Under the pieces are notes generated by a model, which saw only the letters and a program-made list of their open reading frames with translations, did not search any database and was not told the DNA's origin. A stretch of 64,000 bases of DNA. It comes from DASQPR01 sp963797675 (lineage in GTDB: Bacteria > Actinomycetota > Actinomycetes > Mycobacteriales > Micromonosporaceae). The stretch lies in NCBI GenBank assembly GCA_963797675.1, contig CAWCQQ010000007.1, positions 558,001-622,000 on the forward strand, given 5' to 3'. Every line of letters starts with the position of its first letter. Position 1 is the first letter of the stretch. Shown here in pieces: positions 62,896 through 64,000 of the stretch. Made by a program: the position numbers and the translations under genes.

Positions 62896-64000
62896 CTACC
62901 GCTCGGTGGGACCGGACAACCCGAACGTCGACCGCTGGAGCGGAACGGCCATGGCCTCGTTCGCGGAGCTGGCCGGGATGGTCGCCGTGAGGTCGGCCCA
63001 TGCCTGTCCGATGCCGGCCGCGAGGCAGCCGTCCACGACAGCGTCGGCGCCGAGAGCACTGACCCGCAGCTCGGGGAGGACCGGCGCCAGCGGGCGCAGT
63101 TGGATGGCGACCGCATCGAGGAAGCCGGCGGCCTGGCCGACGCCGCCGCCGAGCACGATGAGCTCCGGGTCGACGACCGTGATGACCGCGCAGACCGCCT
63201 GCGCGACCAGCAGCGCCTCCTCGGCGACGATCGTGACCGCCCACGGCTCACCGCGATCGGCCGCGGCGAACACCTTCCGGGCCGACAGAGGGCCGGTGAT
63301 GCCGGCACGCTTCGCCGCTCGGACGATGCCGGCGGCCGAGGCGGCGGCTTCGAGACGCCCGCGCCGACGGGCGTCCTTCTCGTCGTCGTCCGATCCGAGT
63401 GGCAGGTAGCCGATCTCGCCGGCTGCGCCGTGCCGGCCCCGATGCAGCTGGCCGCCGAGGACGAGGCCCATGCCGATACCCGTACCGATCGAGATGAATG
63501 CGAAGGTGCCGAAGTCGCGGCCGTGACCGTGTGCGCGTTCGGCCAGCGCGGCGGCGTCCACGTCGTTTTCGATCATGAGCTTCGGTCCGAACGCCTGCCG
63601 CAATTCGGTCAGGACGGTCGGCTTCTCCCAGCCGGGCAGGCCGCCCGCGAGCGCGAGATGGTCCCGCTGCGGATCGTGTACGCCGGGGCTGCCCAGCACG
63701 GTCTGCGTGATGTCGTCGGCGGCCACTCCGGCCTCGGCGCAGAGTGCCGCGGCGAGCGTGACCAGCTCGGCGACGCGACGGGAACTCGTGGTGGCCCGGC
63801 TTTCGATCGACCTCCGCGCCCGTACGGTGCCGGAAATGTCGCTGATGGCACCGCGGACGAACTCGCTGCCGACGTCGAGTCCGAGCACGAAGCCGCACTC
63901 CGACCGCACCTCGTAGAGGACCGCGGCCGGGCCGGGTACGCCGGTCCGCATGCCGGAGACGTGGACGAGGCCGGAGCGTTCGAGATTGGCCAGCGCGAGC
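62896..64000 (-). CDS. ROK-family regulator/kinase (partial, N-terminus outside window)
   Basis: About 368 residues, with the beginning beyond the window. The first visible part LALANLERSGLVHVSGMRTG is the end of a helix-turn-helix wing. ROK domain: FVLGLDVGSEFVRGAISDIS (phosphate 1), VLGSPGVHDPQRD, LMIENDVDAAALAERAHGHG, FAFISIGTGIGMGLVLGGQL, HRGRHGAAGEIGYLPLGSDD, and ELIVLGGGVGQAAGFLD. The zinc cysteines of sugar kinases are replaced, as in regulators such as XylR/NagC. Second ROK gene in the window. The frame is intact within the window. Confidence 0.88.
   Translation of the reverse strand, partial: LALANLERSGLVHVSGMRTGVPGPAAVLYEVRSECGFVLGLDVGSEFVRGAISDISGTVRARRSIESRATTSSRRVAELVTLAAALCAEAGVAADDITQTVLGSPGVHDPQRDHLALAGGLPGWEKPTVLTELRQAFGPKLMIENDVDAAALAERAHGHGRDFGTFAFISIGTGIGMGLVLGGQLHRGRHGAAGEIGYLPLGSDDDEKDARRRGRLEAAASAAGIVRAAKRAGITGPLSARKVFAAADRGEPWAVTIVAEEALLVAQAVCAVITVVDPELIVLGGGVGQAAGFLDAVAIQLRPLAPVLPELRVSALGADAVVDGCLAAGIGQAWADLTATIPASSANEAMAVPLQRSTFGLSGPTER

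Noticed and set aside
1..64000. CRISPR arrays, insertion sequences or prophage
   Set aside because: No regular direct repeats, transposase motifs or phage structural genes were seen.

Overview
The window is high-GC actinobacterial DNA. Indicators are GTG and TTG starts, I-shaped terminators with no T-tract, two WhiB proteins, a RsrA/RshA-type anti-sigma factor, nickel superoxide dismutase with its SodX peptidase, a mycothiol-type DinB protein and a tmRNA whose tag closely resembles the mycobacterial one. Gene order at 2.3-27.3 kb (aroA, rsgA, SRAP, sigR/sigH, its anti-sigma, a biotinyl-like carrier, pdtaS, whiB1, diacylglycerol kinase) matches the Mycobacterium tuberculosis Rv3218-Rv3228 neighbourhood, interrupted here by inserted blocks. 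I cannot resolve the order or family.

Layout. 0-6 kb: DMT permease (partial), hisN, DUF2087 gene, rsgA-aroA, SRAP protein, a WhiB. 6-9.3 kb: hydrolase, thiol-stress sigma factor with a near-consensus autoregulatory promoter, its anti-sigma, ribosomal protein bL37 (24 codons), biotinyl-like protein, GNAT. 9.3-15.8 kb: TetR with divergent DHA2 efflux pump and paired operators, SIS isomerase, DUF2785, lipoprotein, PdtaS. 15.8-19.4 kb: cysteine-type leader peptide followed by an assimilatory sulfite reduction operon. 19.7-25.3 kb: polyamine-type ABC transporter plus FAD oxidase. 25.5-31 kb: whiB1, lipid kinase, RsbW-like, GNAT-sodN divergent from sodX, malic enzyme. 31-38.8 kb: quinone reductase, helicase-associated protein, kynA, glutaredoxin-thioredoxin reductase fusion, ROK regulator, PadR. 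38.8-44.2 kb: prfB-ftsE-ftsX-M23-smpB followed by convergent ssrA, the classic ribosome rescue/division cluster. 44.4-47.7 kb: receptor kinase carrying a CBM2 carbohydrate-binding domain, mtnP, YqgE, tRNA-Ala. 47.9-64 kb: accessory region with a tautomerase-SnoaL fusion, secreted CHAP protein, GH15, GH16-lectin, nucleotidyltransferase, aldo-keto reductase, a DUF6325-SHOCT-Vps62-like cluster, MDMPI, P450 and a ROK protein (partial).

Data-quality caution: many conserved genes left of about 47.6 kb are broken by single-base frame changes, mostly one extra G or C. I annotate these as one gene across the break. To the right of 47.6 kb I saw no such break in 16 genes. Sequencing or assembly error is the simplest reading, but the uneven distribution is odd and is reported as a finding.

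How the genes work together: the left half is largely redox and envelope homeostasis (thiol-stress sigma system, Ni-SOD, sulfur assimilation, thioredoxin reductase, WhiB proteins). CRP-like palindromes precede whiB1 and ftsE. The right half suggests contact with environmental polysaccharides (CBM2 kinase, GH16-lectin, GH15, CHAP).
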